64,000 nt of DNA from JAEYFP01 sp047602645 (lineage in GTDB: Bacteria > Bacillota > Clostridia > Lachnospirales > Lachnospiraceae). Shown piece by piece: positions 41,874 to 50,095 of this stretch. The stretch spans positions 62,001 through 126,000 of the forward strand of contig JASGGU010000003.1 in NCBI GenBank assembly GCA_047602645.1. The letters run 5' to 3'. The notes beneath the pieces were generated by a model. It saw nothing but the letters and a program-made list of their open reading frames with translations. It did not search any database and was not told where the DNA came from. Positions within the stretch are counted from its first letter, which is position 1, and each line of letters opens with the position of its first letter. Position numbers and translations under genes: made by a program.

Positions 41874-42775
41874 GAAACACTACGGTCTGCATTGGGGGCG
41901 TCGAGTTCAAAAATCCGGTTATGACGGCATCGGGAACGTTTGGTTCCGGTATGGAATATTGTGAGTTTGTAGATCTGAACAGGCTGGGAGCAGTTATTAC
42001 AAAAGGGGTGTCTAATATACCGTGGGAAGGAAATCCGACGCCCCGCGTGGCCGAGACATATGGCGGCATGATAAACGCCATCGGTTTGCAGAATCCAGGC
42101 ATGGAGCTGTTTATTAAGCGGGATCTTGCATTTTTAAACAACTATGATACGAAGGTTATCGTCAATGTATGCGGAAAAAGCATCGAGGATTATGTCGAGG
42201 TCGTGGAGCGCCTTTCCGGAGAAACAGCCGATCTGCTGGAAATCAACGTTTCCTGCCCGAACGTCAAAGAGGGTGCAATTGCTTTCGGACAAAAGACAGA
42301 GGCGCTGTGCAGGATTACAAAGGAAATCAAAAAAAAGGCAAAGCAGCCGATCATCATGAAGCTTTCGCCGAATGTGACGGACATCTCTGAAATGGCAAGA
42401 GCAGCAGAGGCATCCGGTGCGGATGCAATCTCCCTGATTAATACACTGACAGCAATGAAAATCGATATCCATAAAAGAAGTTTTGCACTTGCGAACAAAA
42501 CGGGAGGACTTTCGGGACCTGCGATTAAGCCGATTGCGGTTCGGATGGTTTATCAGGCAGCTCATGCAGTAAAGATTCCGGTGATCGGCATGGGCGGCAT
42601 TGCAAATGCCGAGGATGCGATTGAATTTATGATGGCGGGTGCAACGGCCGTGGCGGTGGGCGCGATGAATTTTCACAACCCATATTTAACGGAAGAGGTG
42701 ATTGACGGAATTGAAGCTTATATGGAGCAATACCGTGTGGCGGATATCAAAGAGTTGATCGGCTGTGTCAATTAA
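41870..42775 (+). CDS. pyrD: Dihydroorotate dehydrogenase, class 1B
   Basis: 301 residues. Class 1B catalytic subunit that oxidises dihydroorotate to orotate with FMN and works with PyrK. Signatures: NPVMTASGTFGSGMEY, QNPGMELF, LLEINVSCPNVKEG (catalytic Cys region), KLSPNVTDI and MGGIANAEDAIEFMMAGA for FMN phosphate binding. Overlaps pyrK. Confidence 0.96.
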   Translation: MRNTTVCIGGVEFKNPVMTASGTFGSGMEYCEFVDLNRLGAVITKGVSNIPWEGNPTPRVAETYGGMINAIGLQNPGMELFIKRDLAFLNNYDTKVIVNVCGKSIEDYVEVVERLSGETADLLEINVSCPNVKEGAIAFGQKTEALCRITKEIKKKAKQPIIMKLSPNVTDISEMARAAEASGADAISLINTLTAMKIDIHKRSFALANKTGGLSGPAIKPIAVRMVYQAAHAVKIPVIGMGGIANAEDAIEFMMAGATAVAVGAMNFHNPYLTEEVIDGIEAYMEQYRVADIKELIGCVN

Positions 42776-42805
42776 ATAATGAAATGGCAGTTGCACGCAT
42801 ACAAA

Positions 42806-42850
42806 CCTTTCTGACTGAATAAAATGAATAAAGGAAATCAGTCAGGGAGG
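42806..42850 (+). promoter_or_regulatory. Hairpin that buries the sipL ribosome binding site
   Basis: CCTTTCTGACTGA (42806-42818) pairs over all 13 positions (two G-U) with TCAGTCAGGGAGG (42838-42850), which includes the whole AGGGAGG site. The loop is 19 bases. The GTG start is at 42857. Confidence 0.6.
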
Positions 42851-42856
42851 TTTTTT

Positions 42857-44425
42857 GTGGTAGTTAAAAGAAAAAACATACATATGGATAGAATCAAATG
42901 CAGCGCTTCTACGCAGATGACAATTGACGCGGATGTAAACGTTCCGGATTCGAAACCTGATGTAACGAAAATCCTGCTGGAAAAGGGATGGATTAAAATA
43001 GAAGAGGTGAAGGCCCTTGAAAATCAGGTGCTCGTGCGGGGAAATCTCTGCTTCGCGTTTCTTTATCAGTGTGAGTACGGAGACCGGAACGTAAGTTGTA
43101 TGGAAGGGAAAATACCATTCGAAGAAATGGTACATGTCGAGGGTGCGAGCGGTCAGGACACTGTAAGGGTATGCAAGAAGCTTGAAAATCTGAGCATCGG
43201 TATGATCAACTCAAGAAAGATAAGTGTGCGTGCAATTGCGGTTATCGAACCGGAGATTGAAGAGCTTTATGATGAAGAGGTGTTATATGATGTAGAGGAA
43301 GTACCGATGCTTCAAAAAAAGACAAAGCAGCTTCTGACGACGGAGGCGGCTGTTGAAAGGCGGGATATGCTGCGGATCAGAGAGGAAGTCAAACTTCCGT
43401 CCAACCTGCCGAATATTTTTGAAGTTATCTGGGATATGGTGCGCATCTGTACGATGGAATTCAGGATCGGAGACGGAAAAATCTATGTGCAGGGAGAGGT
43501 ACAGGTATTTTTCCTGTACGAGGCAGAAGGAGAAGAGGGAAAACTTGCCTATTATGAAACGAGGCTTCCGATCAACATGCAGCTTGATTGCAGTGACTGT
43601 ATGGAGGATATGATTCCAATCATTCGTTATGATATCCTTGACAGGAGGCTGGAGATCAAACCGGACGAGGACGGCGAGGACAGAATTGCAGAGCTGGATA
43701 TGAATGTGGAGCTGGATATGAAGCTTTACCGCGAGGAGAGAACAGATATTTTGGAGGACGCCTATGGAGTGACAGAAGAGGTCACAGGTGTATTCAAAAC
43801 AGGACATTACAGAAAACTGCTTTGCGATGAGCGAAATAAATGCATCGCAACAGGCAAGATTAAGCTAAATCCTTTAAAATCGCAGATGCTGCAGGTATGC
43901 GCCGTATCCGGAGAGCTTGCAATCGACGATACGACCGTGACAGAAGAAGGAATGCAGGTGGATGGCGCAATAGAGCTGCAAGTTCTGTATACGGATTTAA
44001 AAGAGCCGAATCAGTTTTTTGCCGCAAGCGGTTCTGTTCCGTTTACGTGCAGGATGGATGTAAAAAATATGAATGACCAGACCTCGCATTTCCTTAATGC
44101 GACAATTTCCCAGATCACCTTCTCCATGCCGAGCAATGAAGAGGTTGAGGTGAATATTCAAGTCAATTTGCATCTGTCCGCTTTTCAAAATATGGCGGAG
44201 GAGTTTTTAAACGGTATTCAGATCAGTGAATTGAATTCAGAGAAGATGAAAGGGCTGCCGAGTATGATCGGATATATCGCGAAGGAGGGAGATACCCTCT
44301 GGCAGCTCGGTAAGAAATACTATGTGCCTATCAGCCAGATTGCGGAGGCCAATCATTTGACGACGCAGGAGCTCCATCGCGGCGACAAGCTGATCATTGT
44401 CAAATCTATGGAAAAGAAAGTATAA
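42857..44425 (+). CDS. sipL: SipL-like spore morphogenesis protein (SPOCS/DUF3794 plus LysM)
   Basis: 522 residues. Repeated SPOCS (DUF3794) regions: the first contains VNVPDSKPDVTKILLEKGW, the second around GHYRKLLCDERNKC and the third before the end; residues about 470-515 form a LysM domain (AKEGDTLWQLGKKYYVPISQIAEAN). In Clostridioides difficile SipL binds SpoIVA through its LysM and holds the coat on the forespore. GTG 42857 follows AGGGAGG; that site lies in a hairpin. Upstream in-frame ATG 42824 would sit inside the hairpin. Mother-cell cytoplasm expected. Confidence 0.9.
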   Translation: MVVKRKNIHMDRIKCSASTQMTIDADVNVPDSKPDVTKILLEKGWIKIEEVKALENQVLVRGNLCFAFLYQCEYGDRNVSCMEGKIPFEEMVHVEGASGQDTVRVCKKLENLSIGMINSRKISVRAIAVIEPEIEELYDEEVLYDVEEVPMLQKKTKQLLTTEAAVERRDMLRIREEVKLPSNLPNIFEVIWDMVRICTMEFRIGDGKIYVQGEVQVFFLYEAEGEEGKLAYYETRLPINMQLDCSDCMEDMIPIIRYDILDRRLEIKPDEDGEDRIAELDMNVELDMKLYREERTDILEDAYGVTEEVTGVFKTGHYRKLLCDERNKCIATGKIKLNPLKSQMLQVCAVSGELAIDDTTVTEEGMQVDGAIELQVLYTDLKEPNQFFAASGSVPFTCRMDVKNMNDQTSHFLNATISQITFSMPSNEEVEVNIQVNLHLSAFQNMAEEFLNGIQISELNSEKMKGLPSMIGYIAKEGDTLWQLGKKYYVPISQIAEANHLTTQELHRGDKLIIVKSMEKKV

Positions 44426-44446
44426 ATTAGAGATCGGATTGAATAA

Positions 44447-44477
44447 AAAAGCGCTGTGGTTTATCTGCGGCGCTTTT
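44447..44477 (+). terminator. Terminator after sipL
   Basis: AAAAGCGCTGTG pairs with TGCGGCGCTTTT over 12 positions (three G-U), followed by an A/T-rich tail. Confidence 0.7.
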
Positions 44478-44539
44478 AAATTCTATGGACTTGCAGACGG
44501 GATCCTGTTATACTCAAAAAAAGAGAGGTGGTGTAAACA

Positions 44540-45376
44540 GTGAAAAAGTGTGAAATTATAAAAACGATTCAGGGACAGCGGACAATTGACGGCGCAGGCG
44601 TCCGGCTTGTTCGTGTGCTGGGGCAAAGTGATGTGAAAGAATTTGATCCTTTTTTGATGCTGGATTCCTTTGATACGGAAGATCCTGCGGATTACCTTGC
44701 GGGCTTTCCGATGCATCCGCACAGAGGGATCGAGACAATCACCTACTTGATTTCCGGGCGGATTGAGCACGAGGACAGTCTTGGAAATAAGGATGCAATT
44801 CTCGCGGGAGAAAGCCAGTGGATGACGGCAGGCAGCGGTATCCTGCATCAGGAAATGCCGAAGCAGGCAGGCCGAATGCTTGGCTTTCAACTGTGGCTGA
44901 ACCTGCCCGGTGCGGAAAAAATGACAGATTCTGCTTATTTAAGTATCACAAATAAAATGATTCCTCAGGTTGAATTGGAAGGCGCGGCGCTTCGTGTGCT
45001 GTCCGGACAATTCGGTGATGCTGCCGGGGTGACGCCAAAGCATATTCCTGCGACCATTTATGATGTGACACTGCGTGCCGGCGGAGAAATTGAGCTTCCG
45101 ACAAAGGCTGATGAGACGGTTTTTGTATTTTTGATTGAGGGAGGTGCTCAGATCGACGGGAAGACGATACCCGAAAAAACGGCCATACTGTTTGACAAGG
45201 GGGATTTTATCACTGTTATGGCACAGCAGAAGGAGACGCTGCGTTTTATCTTCTTTTCAGGAAAGCCTCTGCATGAGCCGGTCGCGTGGGGCGGCCCCAT
45301 TGTGATGAATACGCAGGAGGAGCTTTCACATGCTTTTGAGGAGCTGCGCCGTGGTGAGTTTATAAAGCACAGCTAA
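44540..45376 (+). CDS. Pirin-family protein
   Basis: 278 residues, two cupin barrels. Metal-binding residues in the first barrel: GFPMHPHRGIETITYL (two His), RIEHEDSLG (His) and GILHQEM. Bacterial pirins can act as quercetinase-like enzymes or redox sensors. GTG start with GAGGTGGTG upstream. Single gene flanked by terminators on both sides. Confidence 0.92.
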   Translation: MKKCEIIKTIQGQRTIDGAGVRLVRVLGQSDVKEFDPFLMLDSFDTEDPADYLAGFPMHPHRGIETITYLISGRIEHEDSLGNKDAILAGESQWMTAGSGILHQEMPKQAGRMLGFQLWLNLPGAEKMTDSAYLSITNKMIPQVELEGAALRVLSGQFGDAAGVTPKHIPATIYDVTLRAGGEIELPTKADETVFVFLIEGGAQIDGKTIPEKTAILFDKGDFITVMAQQKETLRFIFFSGKPLHEPVAWGGPIVMNTQEELSHAFEELRRGEFIKHS

Positions 45377-45383
45377 TTATTTG

Positions 45384-45437
45384 ATAGGATAAGAAAGACC
45401 TTACTATGCTGCAACAGTAAGGTCTTTCTTATCCTAT
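45384..45437. terminator. Very strong two-way terminator
   Basis: A perfect 22-base inverted repeat (arms 45384-45405 and 45416-45437; core AAGAAAGACCTTACT) with a 10-base loop, between the convergent pirin gene and the gene at 45441. Confidence 0.88.
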
Positions 45438-45440
45438 TTA

Positions 45441-46079
45441 TTAAATTACGCCGGCTGCTGTATTCTGCGCTTGAGATTCCGCAGCCCATTTATCGAACTT
45501 GCTCATGACAGAATCATAGGTTTTCGAAGAAATTTCGGGAAGCTCCTTACCCCATGACTTTGTGGCTTCTTTGAAGCCTTTTTCAAAGGCACTGCGCATT
45601 TCCTCGAGCTTGTCGGGATCACCGCCCGTCAAAGCCTTTGCCATTTCAATAATTCTGTCGGATGTATTTTCCACACTCCAATAACCGCCCTCGGAAATTG
45701 CCTTCTGCGCCTCTTGCTTTGCAGCAGCGGTTACGGTAAAATTGCCGCTCGCTAAAAAGCTCCAGATACTGTCGGACTGTGCGAGCGCATTTCCCTGACC
45801 GGTCACTGCTTCGCGCACGATCTTCAACAGACTTTCCTGGCGGGAAGCGGCATCAGACTTCAGCATTTCAATAACTGCCGTATTTGGCTGATACTTTGTT
45901 TTTGCTGCGGCGACGGCATCCGTATCGGCACTTTTTTCATAAATGACACCGGTTTCTTCCGCTGCGGAAGAGACGGGTGTCTGATTCTTCTTTCCTGTAT
46001 CTTCGGTTGATTTTGCAGCTTTCGCATAGGCGCTGTAAGCATCTGATTGTGAGTATCCTGAAATTCCGTTTACACTCAT
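45441..46079 (-). CDS. Unknown protein, possibly flagellum-associated
   Basis: 212 residues, soluble, no signal peptide. The start MSVNGISGYSQSDAYSAY is like short flagellar-type leaders; residues about 20-60 are low-complexity and Thr/Ser/Ala-rich. The C-terminal half is helical and well ordered (GYWSVENTSDRIIEMAKAL, then KLEEMRSAFEKGFKEA, then LPEISSKTYDSVMSKFDKW), a pattern I recall from Lachnospiraceae proteins near flagellar genes and faintly like DUF5610. AAGGAGGG eight bases upstream supports expression. The flagellar link is tentative. Confidence 0.55.
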   Translation of the reverse strand: MSVNGISGYSQSDAYSAYAKAAKSTEDTGKKNQTPVSSAAEETGVIYEKSADTDAVAAAKTKYQPNTAVIEMLKSDAASRQESLLKIVREAVTGQGNALAQSDSIWSFLASGNFTVTAAAKQEAQKAISEGGYWSVENTSDRIIEMAKALTGGDPDKLEEMRSAFEKGFKEATKSWGKELPEISSKTYDSVMSKFDKWAAESQAQNTAAGVI

Positions 46080-46258
46080 AGTATTGACCCTCCTTGGTTA
46101 ACAAATGCGGCCTTCATCCTGCTGCCGCAGTGAATGGGATAATAATTTTCATTTATTATATCGGCTGATTTTGTAAATTCATTATATCCTTTTTTGTTCC
46201 GGAGCCAGGAAGATAAAGGCTGAATTGCTTGTTATTTTTCTATATATTAGAAAGCCCC

Positions 46259-46288
46259 TTGAAAAGTTATATAAAAAAATGGTAAAAT
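46259..46288 (+). promoter_or_regulatory. Promoter of the ispE-gntR unit
   Basis: TTGAAA (46259-46264), 18 bases, TAAAAT (46283-46288). Start expected near 46295, just before a GTATAC palindrome and two repeats. Confidence 0.5.
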
Positions 46289-46300
46289 AATTACAATCCG

Positions 46301-46345
46301 GTATACAAAGTACAATAGGGTGCAAAAAAAGTACAAAAGGGAGCA
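46301..46345 (+). repeat. GTATAC palindrome and tandem 18-base repeat in the ispE leader
   Basis: AAAGTACAATAGGGTGCA (46307-46324) and AAAGTACAAAAGGGAGCA (46328-46345), 16 of 18 identical, spaced 21 bases (two helical turns). Immediately upstream, GTATAC (46301-46306) resembles the centre of FadR/FCD-type GntR operators. The second copy contains the ribosome binding site. Likely operator region for the downstream GntR protein (inference). Confidence 0.45.
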
Positions 46346-46354
46346 CGGATTTTT

Positions 46355-47230
46355 ATGGAACAGATGAATTTAAAAGCCATGGCAAAGATTAACCTTGGGC
46401 TGGATGTTGTGAGGAAAAGAGAAGACGGATATCATGAGGTCAGGATGATCATGCAGAATATCCACCTGTATGATAAGTTGTGCATTGCAAAGGTAAAGAG
46501 AAGAGGTATTTTTGTCGAGACGAATCTGCATTTTCTGCCGACTAATGAAAATAATCTGGTCTATAAGGCCGCGAAGCTTTTAATGGAAGAATTTGAAATC
46601 AAACAGGGCGTTTCCATCCGACTGCAAAAATATATTCCGGTATCCGCAGGCATGGCGGGCGGAAGCACGGATGCCGCCGCGGTGCTGTACGGGGTGAACC
46701 GCCTGTTTCGACTCGACCTGTCCACAGAGCAGCTTATGGAACGGGGTGTGAAAATCGGAGCGGATGTACCTTACTGTATTATGCGCGGTACGGCGCTTTC
46801 AGAAGGAATCGGAGAAAAGCTGACGCCGCTGCCTCCCATGCCTCCCTGTCATGTGCTGATCGCAAAGCCGGGTGTCGGCGTGTCGACCAAATTTGTATAT
46901 GAAAACTTAAATGTGCCCGGACTCACATTCCATCCTGACATTGACGGGATTATCGAGGCGATCAGGGAGCAGAATTTAAAAGGAGTGGCCAAACTGCTGT
47001 CAAATGTGCTTGAGACAGTAACGGTCAGGGAATATCCTGTAATTGAAGAAATCAAGAATTTTATGAAGGAGCATGGCGCGCTGAATGCGATTATGAGCGG
47101 AAGCGGACCGACGGTCTTTGGACTGTTTGACGAAGAAAGAACGGCACAGCGTGCATATCAGGATTTAAAAAACAAGGGGCTTGCGAAGCAGGTTTATTTA
47201 ACAGACATTTATAACAGGAGGGATGTATAA
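46355..47230 (+). CDS. ispE: 4-diphosphocytidyl-2-C-methyl-D-erythritol kinase
   Basis: 291 residues, GHMP kinase of the non-mevalonate isoprenoid pathway. KAMAKINLGLDVVRKREDGYHEV is the IspE N-terminus; PVSAGMAGGSTDAAAVL the ATP-binding glycine-rich motif; IMSGSGPTVFGLF the C-terminal GHMP motif. AAGGGAG upstream. Shares one base with the GntR gene that follows, so they form one unit. Confidence 0.95.
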   Translation: MEQMNLKAMAKINLGLDVVRKREDGYHEVRMIMQNIHLYDKLCIAKVKRRGIFVETNLHFLPTNENNLVYKAAKLLMEEFEIKQGVSIRLQKYIPVSAGMAGGSTDAAAVLYGVNRLFRLDLSTEQLMERGVKIGADVPYCIMRGTALSEGIGEKLTPLPPMPPCHVLIAKPGVGVSTKFVYENLNVPGLTFHPDIDGIIEAIREQNLKGVAKLLSNVLETVTVREYPVIEEIKNFMKEHGALNAIMSGSGPTVFGLFDEERTAQRAYQDLKNKGLAKQVYLTDIYNRRDV

Positions 47231-47901
47231 TGGAAGAACATAAGCTTGAAATGCATATTGATGAGTACCTTCCGCTGAGAGACGTGGTATTTAACACGTT
47301 GAGACAGGGGATTTTAACCGGAGAATTAAAACCCGGTGAGCGGCTGATGGAAATCCATCTTGCAAACCGCCTGGGGGTCAGCAGAACGCCAATCCGGGAA
47401 GCGATCCGAATGCTGGAGCTGGAGGGGCTTGTCACGATGATTCCCCGGAGGGGAGCAGAGGTTTCCAGAATTTCCAAGCAGGATTTGAGAGACGTGCTTG
47501 AAGTCAGAAGGACGCTTGATGCACTTGCGGTCCGCCTTGCCTGCGAACGGATTACGCCGGAGGAGAAGTCGGCGCTGGAAGAAGCCGCAGCGAATTTTGA
47601 ACGCTCCACAAAAACAAAGGATGCAACGACAATTGCGAAGGCCGATGTCTGTTTTCATGATATTATTCTGAAGGCGTCTGACAATAAGCGCTTGATGCAG
47701 CTTGTCAACAATCTGGCGGAACGGGTTTACCGTTACAGGCTTGAGTATATTAAGGACAGCAGAAACCACCAGCGTCTGATTGATGAACATGAGGAAATCC
47801 TCAAATGGGTTGAGCTGGGAGAAAAAGAAAGGGCACAGACCGCGATTGAGACACATATCGACAACCAGGAGAAAAACATTATCAGCCAATTGGAGTTGTA
47901 G
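47230..47901 (+). CDS. GntR-family regulator, FCD (FadR-like) subgroup
   Basis: 223 residues. Winged helix (about 15-80) with GELKPGERLMEIHLANRLGVSRTPIREAIRMLE, the GntR signature; FCD ligand-binding helical domain (90-220) with metal-ligand type Asp/His (DVCFHDIIL, HEEIL, ETHIDN). Shares a base with the ispE stop. Effector not known. Possible autoregulation through the GTATAC site upstream of ispE. Confidence 0.92.
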   Translation: MEEHKLEMHIDEYLPLRDVVFNTLRQGILTGELKPGERLMEIHLANRLGVSRTPIREAIRMLELEGLVTMIPRRGAEVSRISKQDLRDVLEVRRTLDALAVRLACERITPEEKSALEEAAANFERSTKTKDATTIAKADVCFHDIILKASDNKRLMQLVNNLAERVYRYRLEYIKDSRNHQRLIDEHEEILKWVELGEKERAQTAIETHIDNQEKNIISQLEL

Positions 47902-47974
47902 ATAATGGGCAGTTTTTGGGCGGGAGTCTGCAAACAAATTCTTTGCCTTGAATAAAATAGAACCATACGGGAAA

Positions 47975-48025
47975 TGCTCCTTATTAAGGTAGAGCCGCCG
48001 GACGGCGGACATTTAAGAAGGAGCA
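47975..48025 (+). promoter_or_regulatory. Hairpin that buries the spoIIR ribosome binding site
   Basis: TGCTCCTT (47975-47982) pairs with AAGGAGCA (48018-48025), which is the ribosome binding site; five more pairs follow after one mismatch (TTAAG with TTTAA). A second small stem CCGCC/GGCGG (47995-48008) caps it. No T-run follows, so not a terminator. The ATG is at 48030. Confidence 0.65.
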
Positions 48026-48029
48026 CAAT

Positions 48030-48704
48030 ATGACAGAACAAAAAGAGCGTTATCAACGGCTGCTTATCGCGGTATTATCAGTGATTCTCGGTATTGCAGG
48101 AAGCTATTACATAGGGGTGATTCAGGCGCAGCGGGTGACAGCGTCTGCAAGGATTGCAGATAAAATCGTGCGTTTTCATGTGATACCGGACAACGACAGC
48201 GAGGCGGATCAGGAGCTGAAACGGCTTGTCAGAAATGATTTGCTGGAATATTTTGCAATCAAACAGGAGCTTCTGAATCAGGAGGGTAAGCCAACAAAGG
48301 AGGCTTTCCTGGAGGAGATAAAAGAGGATCTCCCGGACCTCGAACTATTGGCAGAAAGCAGAATTCAAACAGAAGGTTTTGCATATGATGTAAAGGCTGT
48401 ATGTGAAAAGGTCTACTTTCCGGAAAAGATCTTTGAAGATTATGTGTTCCCGGAAGGCTCTTATGATGCGATTGAAATTTTTATCGGCGATGCCAGAGGT
48501 TCTAACTGGTGGGGAGTCATGTATCCAAACCTCTGTCTGACAAAAGGCACTTATGCGGCATTTTCCGAAGAAACGGACGAGAAGCTTAAGGACATGCTTT
48601 TGGCAGAGGATTATGAAAGCCTGCTCACCGCTCCGCGTGAAAAGGTGTACGTGAAATGCAAAACCTATGAACTTGTGAAGGAGCTGCTTTCAAAGACCCC
48701 TTGA
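48030..48704 (+). CDS. spoIIR: Stage II sporulation protein R
   Basis: 224 residues. N-terminal signal/anchor (about 10-30), then VRFHVIPDNDSEADQELKRLVRNDL, the SpoIIR signature, and NWWGVMYPNLCLTKG. Secreted by the forespore to switch on SpoIIGA, which then activates sigma-E in the mother cell. In Bacillus it is made under sigma-F; no clear sigma-F promoter was found here. Its AAGGAG lies inside a stable hairpin. Confidence 0.94.
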   Translation: MTEQKERYQRLLIAVLSVILGIAGSYYIGVIQAQRVTASARIADKIVRFHVIPDNDSEADQELKRLVRNDLLEYFAIKQELLNQEGKPTKEAFLEEIKEDLPDLELLAESRIQTEGFAYDVKAVCEKVYFPEKIFEDYVFPEGSYDAIEIFIGDARGSNWWGVMYPNLCLTKGTYAAFSEETDEKLKDMLLAEDYESLLTAPREKVYVKCKTYELVKELLSKTP

Positions 48705-48712
48705 ACTGTTAC

Positions 48713-48741
48713 TTGAATTATTTGTTAATAAGGGATAGAAT
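48713..48741 (+). promoter_or_regulatory. Promoter of murI
   Basis: TTGAAT (48713-48718), 17 bases, TAGAAT (48736-48741), directly after the spoIIR stop. Confidence 0.55.
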
Positions 48742-48780
48742 GGATAGGCATGAAATAATAGATGTAATGAGGTATAAAGC

Positions 48781-49602
48781 ATGAGCAACAGCAACGCTCC
48801 TATCGGCGTATTTGATTCCGGTGTCGGAGGACTGACCGTCGCAAAGGAAATTATGACACAGATTCCTAATGAAAAAATCATTTATTTTGGAGATACGGCC
48901 AGGGTGCCATATGGCAGTAAATCTAAAAAGACGATCACCAAATATACGAGACAGATCATCCGTTTTCTGATGACGCATCAGGTGAAGGCACTTGTAATTG
49001 CCTGCAATACAATGAGTGCCTGTGCACTGGAGGAGGTTGAGAAGGAGCTTTCAATTCCGATTATCGGTGTTGTCAAGCCGGGTGCACGCGTTGCGGCGGA
49101 GCAGACGAAAAATCAGCGAATCGGCGTCATCGCGACGGAAAGCACCATACATAGTGAAATGTACGAACATTTTATCAATGAGATTGATCCGGCGCTGCAC
49201 GTGATCGGGAAAGCATGCCCGCTGCTCTGCCCGCTTGTCGAAGAGGGCATGTTAGAGGATCCTGTGACCGATGAAATCGTAAGGCGGTATCTTAAGGATT
49301 TGATGAAGCAGGAGGTAGACACGCTGATCCTTGGCTGTACTCATTATCCGCTGCTTGCTCCCGCAATCGGGAGGATTGCCGGAGAAAAGGTGCGGCTTGT
49401 TAATCCGGCCTATGAAACGGCTCGGGAATTAAAAGGACTGCTCACTTCCGGGAAGCTACTAAATACAGATACCGGAAAAGAGGATGGCGGAAAATATAAG
49501 TTTTATGTCAGTGACCTTGCCGATAAATTCAGTAACTTTGCGTCGAACATCCTGCATAACGGCAGTCTGACGACTGCGCAGGTAGATATTGAGGGATATT
49601 AA
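48781..49602 (+). CDS. murI: Glutamate racemase
   Basis: 273 residues. Makes D-glutamate for peptidoglycan. Asp and Ser in IGVFDSGVGGLTV, catalytic Cys in VIACNTMSA (about 74) and in LGCTHYPLL (about 185), plus GDTARVPYGSKS. Cytoplasmic. The DUF1934 gene follows within 17 bases. Confidence 0.96.
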   Translation: MSNSNAPIGVFDSGVGGLTVAKEIMTQIPNEKIIYFGDTARVPYGSKSKKTITKYTRQIIRFLMTHQVKALVIACNTMSACALEEVEKELSIPIIGVVKPGARVAAEQTKNQRIGVIATESTIHSEMYEHFINEIDPALHVIGKACPLLCPLVEEGMLEDPVTDEIVRRYLKDLMKQEVDTLILGCTHYPLLAPAIGRIAGEKVRLVNPAYETARELKGLLTSGKLLNTDTGKEDGGKYKFYVSDLADKFSNFASNILHNGSLTTAQVDIEGY

Positions 49603-49618
49603 CAATCCGGAGGAAAGT

Positions 49619-50065
49619 ATGACAAAAGATGTGCTGATTTCCGTCTCCGGGCTTCAGCTCGGAAATGATGCGGACAGTGATCAAATAGAAGTGATCACAA
49701 GGGGTAATTATTATAAAAAGAAAAACAAGCATTATGTGCTCTATGAAGAGATCATGGAGGGCTTTGACGGTGTGACGAAAAATATCATCAATTTTGATGA
49801 CGGCGTCTTTAACCTGACGAAAAGCGGGGTCACAAACGTACATATGGTGTTTGAAGAGAATAAGCGCAACATTACGAACTATATCACACCTTATGGCAAT
49901 ATCCTGATTGGGATCGATGCAAGCAGAGTGGATATACAGGAATCAAAGGAACAGATACAGATCAACATCGATTATGCGCTGGATGTAAATTATGAGCATC
50001 TGGCTGACTGCAAGATTCATATGAACATTACTCCCAGAAATAACGAAGTGTTTTCATTACAATAA
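49619..50065 (+). CDS. DUF1934 family beta-barrel protein (YwiB-like)
   Basis: 148 residues. Calycin-like small beta-barrel family: VLISVSGLQLG at the start, YYKKKNKHYVLYEE, and LDVNYEHLADCKIHMNITPR at the end. Function unknown. ATG 49619 has CCGGAGGAAAG upstream; a start at 49589 would lie within murI. Probably co-transcribed with murI and galU. Confidence 0.85.
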   Translation: MTKDVLISVSGLQLGNDADSDQIEVITRGNYYKKKNKHYVLYEEIMEGFDGVTKNIINFDDGVFNLTKSGVTNVHMVFEENKRNITNYITPYGNILIGIDASRVDIQESKEQIQINIDYALDVNYEHLADCKIHMNITPRNNEVFSLQ

Positions 50066-50095
50066 GCCGTCTGCGCGATGAAGGAGGACTACAGA

